From assembly GCA_024703915.1 (NCBI GenBank), contig CP087969.1:4464001-4528000 (forward strand): a stretch of DNA of 64,000 nt, given 5' to 3'. The position numbers and the translations under genes are program-made. A model generated the notes under the pieces. It had not been told where the DNA came from. It ran no database searches and worked only from the letters and a program-made list of their open reading frames with translations. This DNA is from Massilia sp. H-1. GTDB lineage: Bacteria; Pseudomonadota; Gammaproteobacteria; Burkholderiales; Burkholderiaceae_D. Positions 19,390-27,235 of this stretch are shown in pieces. Position 1 is the first letter of the stretch. Each line of letters begins with the position of its first letter.

Positions 19390-19968
19390 TTAGGAATTCC
19401 GTATCGCATAGAATTCCTTTACTGCGATTGTCATTCGAGCTTTGACTGGCGCAAGCGACCAGTTGGTTGGATCCGCTGAACCGCCTAGGAGCGGCGATAC
19501 ATATGGTGCAAAGTTGTAGCCTGGCTTCACTTCGCCGAGGCTATCGATCATTTGAGCAATGTCAATTCCCAAGGAAACCGATTCCATGTCATTTGTGAGC
19601 GCATTGATGAAGTCATCTGCAGTCTCCGCAATTACTAGCGCTTTGAATGTATTCGGATCAAATGCCAGATAGACGTGAGTGTTGCCAGCTCTTCGAACGC
19701 CGAACTGGACACCAACGCAATTTTCCACGATGAACAAGGGGCCACCTTGTGAGGGGGGATAAATTCCGCATTCAACAATGAAATTATTCCATTCAATTAG
19801 ATCGCGTGACGAACTTTCGTTTCCAAAGAAAAGTAGTTCCTTACGGGCTGAATAACCAGACCCTAAAGCCTTCAGCCGCTCGCACAACTCACTTGGAAGT
19901 CCAATTCCAAAGGTCGCTTGGACCGCCACAAAATCAGCTATCAATTCTTTGTGAATCGGTATGAACAT
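19390..19968 (-). CDS. SMI1/KNR4-like (SUKH) candidate immunity protein
   Basis: 192 residues from the ATG at 19968 (MFIPIHKELIADFVAVQATF), with GGAG seven bases upstream. FGIGLPSELCERLKALGSGY resembles the helix after the start of SUKH domains, and the middle (HVYLAFDPNTFKALVIAET, ADDFINALTND) fits the C-terminal part of that fold. It is intact. The SUKH call is by overall pattern and not firm. It is the first gene right of the IS3 element. Confidence 0.55.
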   Translation of the reverse strand: MFIPIHKELIADFVAVQATFGIGLPSELCERLKALGSGYSARKELLFFGNESSSRDLIEWNNFIVECGIYPPSQGGPLFIVENCVGVQFGVRRAGNTHVYLAFDPNTFKALVIAETADDFINALTNDMESVSLGIDIAQMIDSLGEVKPGYNFAPYVSPLLGGSADPTNWSLAPVKARMTIAVKEFYAIRNS

Positions 19969-20181
19969 CAATACTCCAAAGGTCCTAGTTTTAGCACGCA
20001 TGTGGTCGTGAATTACGTCCAATGACCGCTGGTGGCTGCACGCGTTCACGGACTTGCCACGATCAACTCTTGGCGCCCGGACCACGACAATCATACGCGC
20101 AACATTGACGGATAGCCACATCGCCGGAGCGGACGGTCGCCGAATGGCGGCCATCGGTGCCTCTCGCCCTACTGCGGACAG

Positions 20182-20506
20182 TCAGATTTTCACCAACACT
20201 TCCACCAAGCCTTCTTTGGTGCCATGGGCGGCTCTAGAACAAGGCGTACACTGCTTGAGGCATCCGAGATCGTCTGGAGACGCCGATAAAATTCCCAGAG
20301 CGGAATTTGTGGACACGCGCCATATTCGTGAAGTGAATTTCGCACTTACCTGGCCAGCCAGGGCCGCCGCCGGTGATAGCGTCGTTGAAGGCATCGAGGT
20401 TATAGCCGAAGTGATCTATCCCCTCGGGCTTGATGGTCTCGGCGTAAAGTTCCCACAGTTGCATTTCTGACGTGACTGCGCTGCAATCGATAATGAATTT
20501 TTCCAT
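20182..20506 (-). CDS. Barstar-like ribonuclease inhibitor
   Basis: About 107 residues in two frames joined near 20297. MEKFIIDCSAVTSEMQLWEL and GIDHFGYNLDAFNDAITGGG carry the barstar pattern (FGxNLDAxxDALTGG), followed by CEIHFTNMARVHKFRSG. The last segment, PDDLGCLKQCTPCSRAAHG to LVEVLVKI, is in the next frame. Barstar-fold proteins neutralise RNase toxins by covering the active site. No RNase toxin is in the window, so it is an orphan immunity gene. Confidence 0.75.
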
Positions 20507-20571
20507 GGTTCAGCGATTCGGTGGCTGCATTAATCATCGGCGATGTTGCCATTAATTGAACTTCCGCTTGT

Positions 20572-20600
20572 GGCCGGTCTCGGCCGATTGAACTCGACGC
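20572..20600. repeat. Immunity-cassette spacer repeat, copy 3
   Basis: GGCCGGTCTCGGCCGATTGA followed by ACTCGACGC is a variant of the block at 7011. It is followed by a decayed flank with GATCGCCCCATTGCGGAC, up to the next gene. Confidence 0.6.
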
Positions 20601-20653
20601 CACGACGGCGCCAGCTGGTTTGGTTGTGATCGCCCCATTGCGGACATTTCTGT

Positions 20654-21317
20654 TCAGTCAGCACCCGACGCGGTCGTTTGCAATTGCTGCCTAAGGTCAG
20701 CGTTTAGTGCCCACTGCTCTTCAATCGAAATGGGGCGTCGTGAGCTGGTCGCTGAAGAGCCTTCTTTCGTCCACAGGAATGGATAAAAATTCAGGCACTG
20801 GCGACCTGATAATTCCCTCGCTTCAACTTGAAGAACTTCATGACGGTGTTGGCCGTAGAAGTCCCGCAGTTTGCTTGTAAAGGCCCATTGAATAAATGCC
20901 GTAAAACCAATTTCTAGCGGTTCCCAGTCAAGTGTTTCGGGTGCGAGGTAGTAAAACGGCGCCGTGGTCGCTCCCAAGCGCACCGCCGTTTACTGCAAAA
21001 AATCCACCAAGCACGTCATCACCGAAGAGGAGAAAACCATCAGTCTTTCCTTCGTTCCATGAAGCAATGTCGCGTTCTAATTTTGGATTTCCTGAACCTA
21101 ATAGTCGAAGCCAGCCATCATCCACCAAGATGCCGCCAGTTTCATAAGCAAGCGCCCCTATTGTTGAGCGCGTCGTCACTTGAAGCCTTAACAGAACATC
21201 GGCTCTTTCAGCAGAAGGATGCAGCACTTCCACTGGTACTTCAGCCTCGCTCGCCCACTGTTTAATCAGAGGAAAGGCTGGTTCCACGGTTTCCAATAGA
21301 TCGCTAATGTCACGCAT
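20654..21317 (-). CDS. DUF2625 family protein
   Basis: About 220 residues in two frames joined near 20965. It starts MRDISDLLETVEPAFPLIKQ, continues LQVTTRSTIGALAYETGGIL, WLRLLGSGNPKLERDIASWN, DDVLGGFFAVNGGALG, then FYYLAPETLDWEPLEIGF, NFYPFLWTKEG and RRPISIEEQWALNADL. These are the landmarks of DUF2625. Members are widespread single-domain proteins of unknown function, often next to polymorphic toxin loci. The break is a one-base difference in GGAGCG near 20970. Confidence 0.8.
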
Positions 21318-21407
21318 TTATTCTTACTTTCTCAACGACGGCTGAATCACCGAATTCGATCCAAACTAATTTCCAACCACTCTATTCAATGTCGATGATT
21401 GTAGCCA

Positions 21408-21737
21408 TCAGGACGCCTTGTATCTGCCATTCAACTGCTCCAAGAGCAAGACGGCGTGGCTGTATGGGACGCCGATTATTCCTTGAATTGATGACTCTGG
21501 CTGCGCTGATGCTCCGAAAAGAAGTTCACGCAAAGAACCAGTCACAGCAAGCGCAATCATGTTTTCGTCACGGTACTCGCCATCTGTCCACTGGCTATGC
21601 ACTTGGTCCAGTTCCACAAACCCGATGCCAAATAGCGTCGGGCATTCCCAGTCCCAGCAAGCAATCCAATACTCCATCGCCCGGCGTACAGCTTCTCGGT
21701 CTTCGTATGAAAGCACTTCAATCTTCTTTGATGACAT
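21408..21737 (-). CDS. Small hypothetical protein, possible immunity protein
   Basis: 109 residues from the ATG at 21737 (MSSKKIEVLSYEDREAVRRA). The in-frame extension upstream is repeat sequence. Acidic and Trp-rich (MEYWIACWDWECPTLFGIGF), with ELDQVHSQWTDGEYRDENMI, ending LLLEQLNGRYKAS. Intact; family not recognised. Confidence 0.6.
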   Translation of the reverse strand: MSSKKIEVLSYEDREAVRRAMEYWIACWDWECPTLFGIGFVELDQVHSQWTDGEYRDENMIALAVTGSLRELLFGASAQPESSIQGIIGVPYSHAVLLLEQLNGRYKAS

Positions 21738-21777
21738 GAAATTAACTAAGAAATGTGCGTTGGCAGGGGCTGCTTTT

Positions 21778-21806
21778 GGCCGACAACTGCCGATTGTACT
21801 CGACGG
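21778..21806. repeat. Immunity-cassette spacer repeat, copy 4
   Basis: The block has AACTGCCGATTGTACTCGAC as in copy 1. It is followed at 21830-21850 by GCAGTTGCCGCCCCCAAGCG, the better preserved flank of this repeat. Confidence 0.7.
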
Positions 21807-21873
21807 CTGCGGTACGGTCCGATCTCGGCAGTTGCCGCCCCCAAGCGGACCTTGGCATCCACGAGTTACTAAT

Positions 21874-22212
21874 CTACTTTCTTGGCTGGAAGTAGCCAAG
21901 CCTTTTAAGGGAGAGGTAATGACGGCGGTAGAAAACAACCACTGCAGCTAGCGCAGATAGCAACCAGGCAGACATTCCAACGTCATGATTAAACTCGCCA
22001 AAATGCGCCGAGTGTTGCTCGATCCATTGCAAGGCACCTAATGGAACGAGTAGAGCAACGCCAAAAGCGAGATAGAGCAGGATGCCTAGCGGTAGTCGTA
22101 GAGTCGGAAAGCGATATGCGACCAAGCGAAGCAAGATGGCATACAGTTCGCCAAGCGCTGTCAGTGCAACGGTGCTGCCAATGAAAAACGCGAACATGAC
22201 TTGAACAAACAT
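21874..22212 (-). CDS. Integral membrane protein with about three helices
   Basis: 112 residues, intact, start MFVQVMFAFFIGSTVALTAL at 22212. Hydrophobic segments lie at about residues 5-30, 40-62 and 78-95, separated by a short loop WIEQHSAHFGEFNHDVGM. It ends with a basic tail YRRHYLSLKRLGYFQPRK. No family recognised. It is the last small gene of the accessory island. Confidence 0.6.
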   Translation of the reverse strand: MFVQVMFAFFIGSTVALTALGELYAILLRLVAYRFPTLRLPLGILLYLAFGVALLVPLGALQWIEQHSAHFGEFNHDVGMSAWLLSALAAVVVFYRRHYLSLKRLGYFQPRK

Positions 22213-22498
22213 GAGGAGCCTAAACGGTTAGGACAACATATCGACGGAAGCTGGCCGGTGCCGAGTGTCCGTTCCTGGCCGAATGCGGCCTGCCGCCATC
22301 AGTGTACATGAGCGTGCTCTTGTGACCACGATGGGCCGGTAGCTCCACAGAGTGACCTTCCAATCGCCCTTATTGTTTTGAGGCGACCAGCGCGCGGTGG
22401 GGAGAGCTTCTTCCGCCGTCTCGCCAAAAATGACGCGCTTTCGCACGTTCTCACGCGCTTGCGCCCGATATGCCTGCGAAAGTGCGCGAAACGCATCC

Positions 22499-22620
22499 GC
22501 AAGCGCACGATTTGTGCACGATTTTCGCCGCACGCCGCACGCCGCACGATTTTTCGCGATGGGCCGCCGTACGAAATCGGGCGCCGAACGTGCGAAATCG
22601 TGAGCAAATCGTGCGCTTGC
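22499..22620. repeat. Large imperfect inverted repeat built from CACGATT units
   Basis: Left arm 22499-22528 (GCAAGCGCACGATTTG, then GCACGATTTTCGC) and right arm 22592-22620 (GCGAAATCGTGAGCAAATCG, then TGCGCTTGC) are near-perfect reverse complements of about 29 bases, with a 63-base spacer that contains two further CGCAC units. More AATCGTG copies follow to 22660. The whole gap 22213-22777 has no convincing gene. Confidence 0.65.
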
Positions 22621-22757
22621 GTCAGGCGCGCGGGGGAATCGTGTGCGGATCGGGCGGAATCGTGCGCTAGCGTGCAAAAGCGCCGCTTTTTTGGGTTGGG
22701 ACCTCTGGCACAGGGGGAGGGGGAGCTCCGCTCACCCGGCGGCGCGTTGGCCGCAAC

Positions 22758-22777
22758 AAAAAGGCCCGAGTTGCCCA
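22758..22777 (-). terminator. Left half of a hairpin terminator split by the IS4 element
   Basis: AAAAAGGCCCGAGTTGCCCA here and TTGCCCGGGCCCTTT right of the element (about 24202-24216) would join into a GGCCCG/CGGGCC hairpin followed on the minus strand by TTTTT. That is the expected place for the terminator of the minus-strand gene at 24237-24500. Confidence 0.6.
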
Positions 22778-24198
22778 GTAATGCCGTTCAGTTAAGACTG
22801 AACGGCATTTTTCATTTTGAGTGTTGTAAAACGTCATTGCATGCTGTTAACCTGCGTGCCATGTTTGATGATGCCCTTCATTTTGTAGCTGATCTGCTCG
22901 AGGCCCCGGATTGGGAGCGCCTTGGTCAACACCTGCCGTACGAATGGATTGAAGAGGCAGTCAATTACACTGGTGCTGCCAGTATTCGCCAGCGGCGCCT
23001 GCCTGCGCAGCAGGTTGTTTGGCTGGTTGTCGCATTGGCGTTGTACCGGCACAAATCGATTAGCGAAGTGCTCGATGACCTTGAGCTGGCATTGCCTGAC
23101 GCGCAGGTCAGGTTTCTGAGCAAGAGCGCCGCTGCCCAGGCCCGCCAACGGCTCGGTGCAGAGCCTGTCCGCTGGCTGTTCGAAAAATCAGCAAGCGCCT
23201 GGTGCGAGCAAGATAAGGAGACGTACCTTTTCAAGGGGCTGCAGCTGTTCGCCATGGATGGCACGACGTTGCGCACCCATGACACGCCGGGCAATCGCGA
23301 GCATTTCGGTGCACAAAGTTATGTGGGCGACACCGTTGCCAGTTACCCGCAAGTGCGTGGCGTAACGCTCACTGCACTTCCCACCCATTTGGTCCGTGAT
23401 GCTGTTTTTGGGCCCTACGGCATTAACGAAATGCTGTACGCGAAACAGTTACTTAACAGTATTCCGTCAAACTCTCTGACGATATTCGATCGAGGCTTTT
23501 TTTCCTCGGAAATTCTATGTGGCGTCACGGCAGGTGGGGACAACCGTCACTTTCTAATCCTTGCCAAATCCAACACCAAATGGGAGGTCGTCGACGGCGA
23601 TGACAGCGATGCGGTGGTTCGCATGCGCGTCTCGCCGCAGGCAAGGAAGAAGTGCCCGGAATTGCCAGAATTCTGGGAGGCGCGCGCCATTGCCATGATT
23701 GACCAGACCGGCCGCAAGCGCATATTGCTGACCTCGTTACGCGACCGCCGCCGATACCGCTGTGCCGACGTTGCCACGCTATACAGCCAGCGCTGGAGCA
23801 TCGAAACGAGTTACAGGGAACTGAAGCAGACTATGTTGGGTATGGCGCTGACGCTACGCTCAAAAACGGTCGATGGTGTGTATCAAGAAATATGGGGAAC
23901 GCTAACGGCATACAACTTGGTTCGATTGGAGATCGCGAAGGCGGCCTTGGACGCAAAGTGCAGACCTACCGATGTCAGCTTCATCCGCGCATTCCACATC
24001 ATCCAGTTCGAGTTGCATTGGGCCGCCGTCACGCTTCCTATGGAAAACTGCTTAAGCATCTATGAAACACCTGCGTGAAAGGCTGGTTAGCCTCCTGAAT
24101 GAACAACGGCCCGGTCGTTCTTACGACCGGGCCGTCAAGGCGAGACCTGCGCTATGCCGTTCGTAAGGTAAAGAAGAACCTTAACTGAACGGCATTAC
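22778..24198 (+). mobile_element. IS4-family insertion sequence
   Basis: It is bounded by perfect 19-base inverted repeats: GTAATGCCGTTCAGTTAAG at 22778-22796 and its reverse complement at 24180-24198. One transposase gene fills it. Flanks are CGAGTTGCCCA on the left and CGGTTGCCCGG on the right. They share GTTGCCC and may be a worn or misread target duplication of about 10 bases. Confidence 0.9.
22861..24188 (+). CDS. IS4-family DDE transposase
   Basis: About 440 residues from the ATG at 22861 (MFDDALHFVADLLEAPDWER). N-terminal IS4 domain, then DDE motifs: the first Asp in LFAMDGTTLRTHDTP, the second in SLTIFDRGFFSSEIL, and the YREK-type signature YSQRWSIETSYRELKQTM with the Glu. Reading is intact to 24050, where GCTTAAGC breaks the frame. 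The family C-terminus follows (KHLRERLVSLLNEQRPGRSY, then AVRKVKKNLN), ending with TGA at 24186-24188 inside the right inverted repeat. Confidence 0.88.
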
Positions 24199-24236
24199 CG
24201 GTTGCCCGGGCCCTTTCCATTGCCACCAGAAGTCAA

Positions 24237-24500
24237 TTAATCGGGCGTGCCATCATCGCGCCGTCCAACATTGCTCTGCTCCATCTGCCGGTTGGCCTGG
24301 TCTTGCTGGGCAGATTGCCGGTTGGCGGTATTCGACAGGCCGGTATCGTCGTCCATCGCTTCGTCGGCCGACAGCTGGCGCTTGCCTTTGGGCGGCGTGG
24401 CCGAGGGATCGGCCGATTGGCGCTGGCCCTGGTCGCCCTGCTGCTGGCTGCCGCGATTGCCTGGTTGCTTGTTCGCTTCATTGCGCTGATTCGCCGTCAT
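24237..24500 (-). CDS. Small hydrophilic low-complexity protein
   Basis: 87 residues, intact, from ATG at 24500 with AAGGAGA upstream. It is rich in Gln/Asn/Asp/Arg (QRNEANKQPGNRGSQQQGDQ), with KGKRQLSADEAMDDDTGLSN. It is probably disordered, as in small stress-linked proteins, but no domain is recognised. It is divergent from the KGG gene at 24756, with about 255 bases between that hold both promoters. Its terminator appears to have been cut by the IS4 element. Confidence 0.6.
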   Translation of the reverse strand: MTANQRNEANKQPGNRGSQQQGDQGQRQSADPSATPPKGKRQLSADEAMDDDTGLSNTANRQSAQQDQANRQMEQSNVGRRDDGTPD

Positions 24501-24755
24501 GAACTTTCTCCTTAGTCAAATGCATCAAACACATGTTGCAGCCAGCTGTCTTCGCCTTCCCATCGGAACACGTAGCGTGGGCCTGTAGGACTGGTTCTCA
24601 GCCCTGGATACCTCTGGTGGCTAACTTGCTAGATCGAATTTTCAGTCGCGTCTTGTCCTACAAAGTCGGCTGTTCCTGTCCTATAGCCCCTGCGCTGCTG
24701 CTGCCTAAGATGGATTGCCCGGGTTCGGGTTGGGGAACCATCAAAGGAGATCAGC

Positions 24756-25065
24756 ATGGCATCGAACAAACAGGATACGAAGGTCGGCAACAAGCAGTCG
24801 GGCGGGCAGGGCAGCGGAACCAGCAATCGCGGCTTCGCGTCGATGGATCCGGAACGTCAGCGCGAGATCGCCAGCGAAGGCGGCAAGGCCGCGCACGAGA
24901 AGGGCACGGCCCACGAGTTCACGTCCGAAGAGGCACGTCGCGCCGAGCAGCATGAGCCACGGCAACCGCCAGTCGGATCAGACCAGCGCAAGCATCGGCA
25001 AACAAGGCGGCAACAAGCAGGGCGGCACGGCCGACAAGGACGCCGATAAAGACGGCAACCGCTAG
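24756..25065 (+). CDS. KGG-repeat stress-induced protein (Con-10/GsiB-like)
   Basis: About 102 residues. NRGFASMDPERQREIASEGG with KAAHEKGTAHEFTSEEAR is the KGG repeat found in general stress proteins. After the break at about 24947 (GCCGAGC where GCCGGC is expected) it continues GSMSHGNRQSDQTSASIGKQ and GGNKQGGTADKDADKDGNR. Ribosome site AAAGGAGA. Hydrophilic and likely disordered; a role in desiccation or osmotic stress is family knowledge only. Confidence 0.75.
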
Positions 25066-25182
25066 CTTAAGCAAGGCCACATGGGGAGCGCCTCGGCTCC
25101 CCATTTTTTCATGCGGCAGCACCCGGATGGGGTAGAATCGTTGCGCGTTTTTAACTCCGTTGTCAACTCACCGAGGCATACC

Positions 25183-25590
25183 GTGGCAAAGCAAGCTGTA
25201 GTTCGTGAAGTCAAGAGCATGACCCTGTCGTGCGACCCGGTTGGCAATCTGCTGCTGGTCAAGTTTTCCTTCGAAGGCGGCAAGGACACCTGCTTCTTCC
25301 TGCCCGCCCACATCGTCTTCTGGCTGCTCAAGCACTTGCCGGTGAACCAGGATCCGAATCTGCCCCCACCGCCCGCACCGCCTACGGTGTTCCAGCAGGA
25401 CTGGGACGACAACAACACGCCGCGCGTCCATACGCTGCAATGCAAGGAATTCCGCCAGGCGCTGCGCATGGCCTTCGAGATGGAAACGGGCCCCGGCCTG
25501 GTGGTATTGCTCGACCGCAGCAACGTCGAGCTGATGCGCCAGTTCATGGAAAATTACCGCGCCGATCTGATGGACCTTGGCATCTTCTAA
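25183..25590 (+). CDS. Conserved hypothetical protein
   Basis: 135 residues from GTG at 25183 (VAKQAVVREVKSMTLSCDPV), intact. It has a beta-rich start (NLLLVKFSFEGGKDTCFFLP), a Pro-rich loop (DPNLPPPPAPPTV) and a helical end (QFMENYRADLMDLGIF). It seems to be a conserved Oxalobacteraceae protein; I know no function. A possible in-frame upstream start at 25081 would overlap a CCCCAT/ATGGGG hairpin and is less likely. Confidence 0.6.
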   Translation: MAKQAVVREVKSMTLSCDPVGNLLLVKFSFEGGKDTCFFLPAHIVFWLLKHLPVNQDPNLPPPPAPPTVFQQDWDDNNTPRVHTLQCKEFRQALRMAFEMETGPGLVVLLDRSNVELMRQFMENYRADLMDLGIF

Positions 25591-25641
25591 GTCTGCCTTG
25601 CGGTATCATGCTGTCTTTGTGACCACTGACACGAGGACAGC

Positions 25642-26762
25642 ATGCCAATCAAAATCAGCCAGCAATTCGATTCCGGTTCCATCGAAGTGCTGCAAGCCGA
25701 CAGCGCTTAGCCAGATCGACCTGAATCTGCGCAAGGATTCGCACGCCGACATCCACCAGTGGTTCCACTTCCGCCTGCAGGGCGCGGCGGCCAGGATTGC
25801 AAGATCCGCTTCCTGAACGCTTAGCCAGGCCACCTACGCCAAGGGCTACGAGGGTTACCAGGTCGCCGCCAGCTACGACACCGAAAACTGGTTCCGCGTC
25901 CCGACCACCTTCGACGGCCAGGTCATGACGGTCAGCCACACCCCTGAACTCGACAGCATCTATTACGCCTACTTCGAGCCGTATTCGTGGGAACGCCATC
26001 TGCGCCTGCTCGGCGAAGTGGCCGACAATCCGATCGCGCGTGCACGACATCGGCAGCTCGGTCGAAGGGCGCGACATGAATCTGGTCGTGGTCGGCAATC
26101 CGGCCGCTGAAAAGAAAATCTGGGTCATCGCGCGCCAGCATCCGGGCGAGTCGATGGCCGAATGGTTCGTCGAAGGCATGCTCGACGCGCTGCTCGACGG
26201 CGCCAATCCGATCGCGCACAAGCTGCTCCAGCGCGCCGTGTTCTACGTCGTACCAAACATGAATCCGGACGGTTCCGTGCGCGGCAATTTGCGCACCAAC
26301 GCGGCTTAGCGCCAACCTCAATCGCGAGTGGATGACGCCGTCCCTCGAGCGCAGCCCCGAAGTACTGTGCGTGAAAAACAAGATCCACGAAGTGGGCTGC
26401 GACATGTTCTTCGACATTCACGGCGACGAAGCGCTGCCGTACAACTTCGTGGCCGGGAACGAGATGCTGGCCGACTTCACGCCCGAGCGCGCCGCGCATC
26501 AGAAGGCCTTCGTCGACCAGTACATGGCCGCCAGCCCGGACTTCCAGAACGTCTACGGCTATGCCGCCAGCAAGTACAACGAGGACATGCTCACGCTCGC
26601 CTCCAAGTACATCGGCCACACCTTCAAGTGCCTGTCGCTGACGCTGGAAATGCCGTTCAAGGACAACGCCGATCTGCCCGATCCGTTCACCGGCTGGAAT
26701 GGCGCGCGAGCGCTGAACTGGGCCGCGCGATCCTGCAGCCGATTCTCAGTTCGCTGGGCTGA
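25642..26762 (+). CDS. M14-family zinc carboxypeptidase (AGBL/CCP-like)
   Basis: About 373 residues. The N-terminal beta domain (MPIKISQQFDSGSIEVLQAD to WFHFRL) and the YWERHL-like stretch FEPYSWERHLRLLGEV precede the catalytic domain. Zinc ligands are in ARQHPGESMAEWFVEGML (HxxE), and MFFDIHGDEALPYNF supplies the third His. NMNPDGSVRGNLRTN and LNREWMTPS are the substrate-binding region, and LTLEMPFKDN carries the late Glu. This is the cytosolic-carboxypeptidase branch of M14. Breaks: 25687, 25790, 25820, 26040, 26303 and 26706, several with GCTTAGC. It is followed at once by a CYTH gene. Confidence 0.82.
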
Positions 26763-26765
26763 TTC

Positions 26766-27234
26766 ATGGGCGTCGAAATCGAGCGCAAGTTCCTGCTCGC
26801 GGGCGACGCCTGGCGCGCGCTCGGCGCGCCGGTGCTGATGCGTCAGGGTTACCTCTCGGTCGACCCTGACCGCACGGTGCGCGTGCGGATCGAGGGCGAC
26901 GCCTAAGCACGCTCACCATCAAGGGGCGCAGTCAAGGCGCCACGCGCGGCGAATGGGAGTATCCGATTCCGCTGGCCGAGGCGGCCGAGCTGCTTGACCG
27001 TCTGTGCCAGCAACCGCTGATCGAAAAATTCCGGCGCCGGATTCCGTACAGGGGCCACGTCTGGGAAGTCGACGAATTCCTCGGCGCGAACCAGGGCCTG
27101 GTGGTGGCCGAGATCGAACTGGGCTCCGAAGACGAGGCCTTCGACAAGCCGGACTGGATCGCTTAGCAGAAGTCACCCACGACCGGCGTTACTTCAATTC
27201 GAGCCTGATCAAGCTGCCGTTCTCGGCCTGGTAA
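26766..27234 (+). CDS. CYTH-domain protein (inorganic triphosphatase-like)
   Basis: About 155 residues. MGVEIERKFLL is the ExExK signature of CYTH tunnel enzymes. RQGYLSVDPDRTVRVRI, LTIKGRSQGATRGEWEYPIP, WEVDEFLGANQGLVVAEIEL and HDRRYFNSSLI follow in family order. Expected activity: hydrolysis of triphosphate or a related phosphoanhydride. Breaks at 26902 (GCCTAAGC) and 27163 (GCTTAGC). It starts three bases after the carboxypeptidase stop, so the two are co-transcribed. Convergent with the next gene. Confidence 0.82.
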
Positions 27235-27235
27235 T

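Noticed and set aside
22228..22677. 149-residue Arg/Ala-rich frame on the minus strand in the CACGATT region
   Set aside because: Open frames exist on several frames of both strands because of the repeat composition; none has a family or a start signal.
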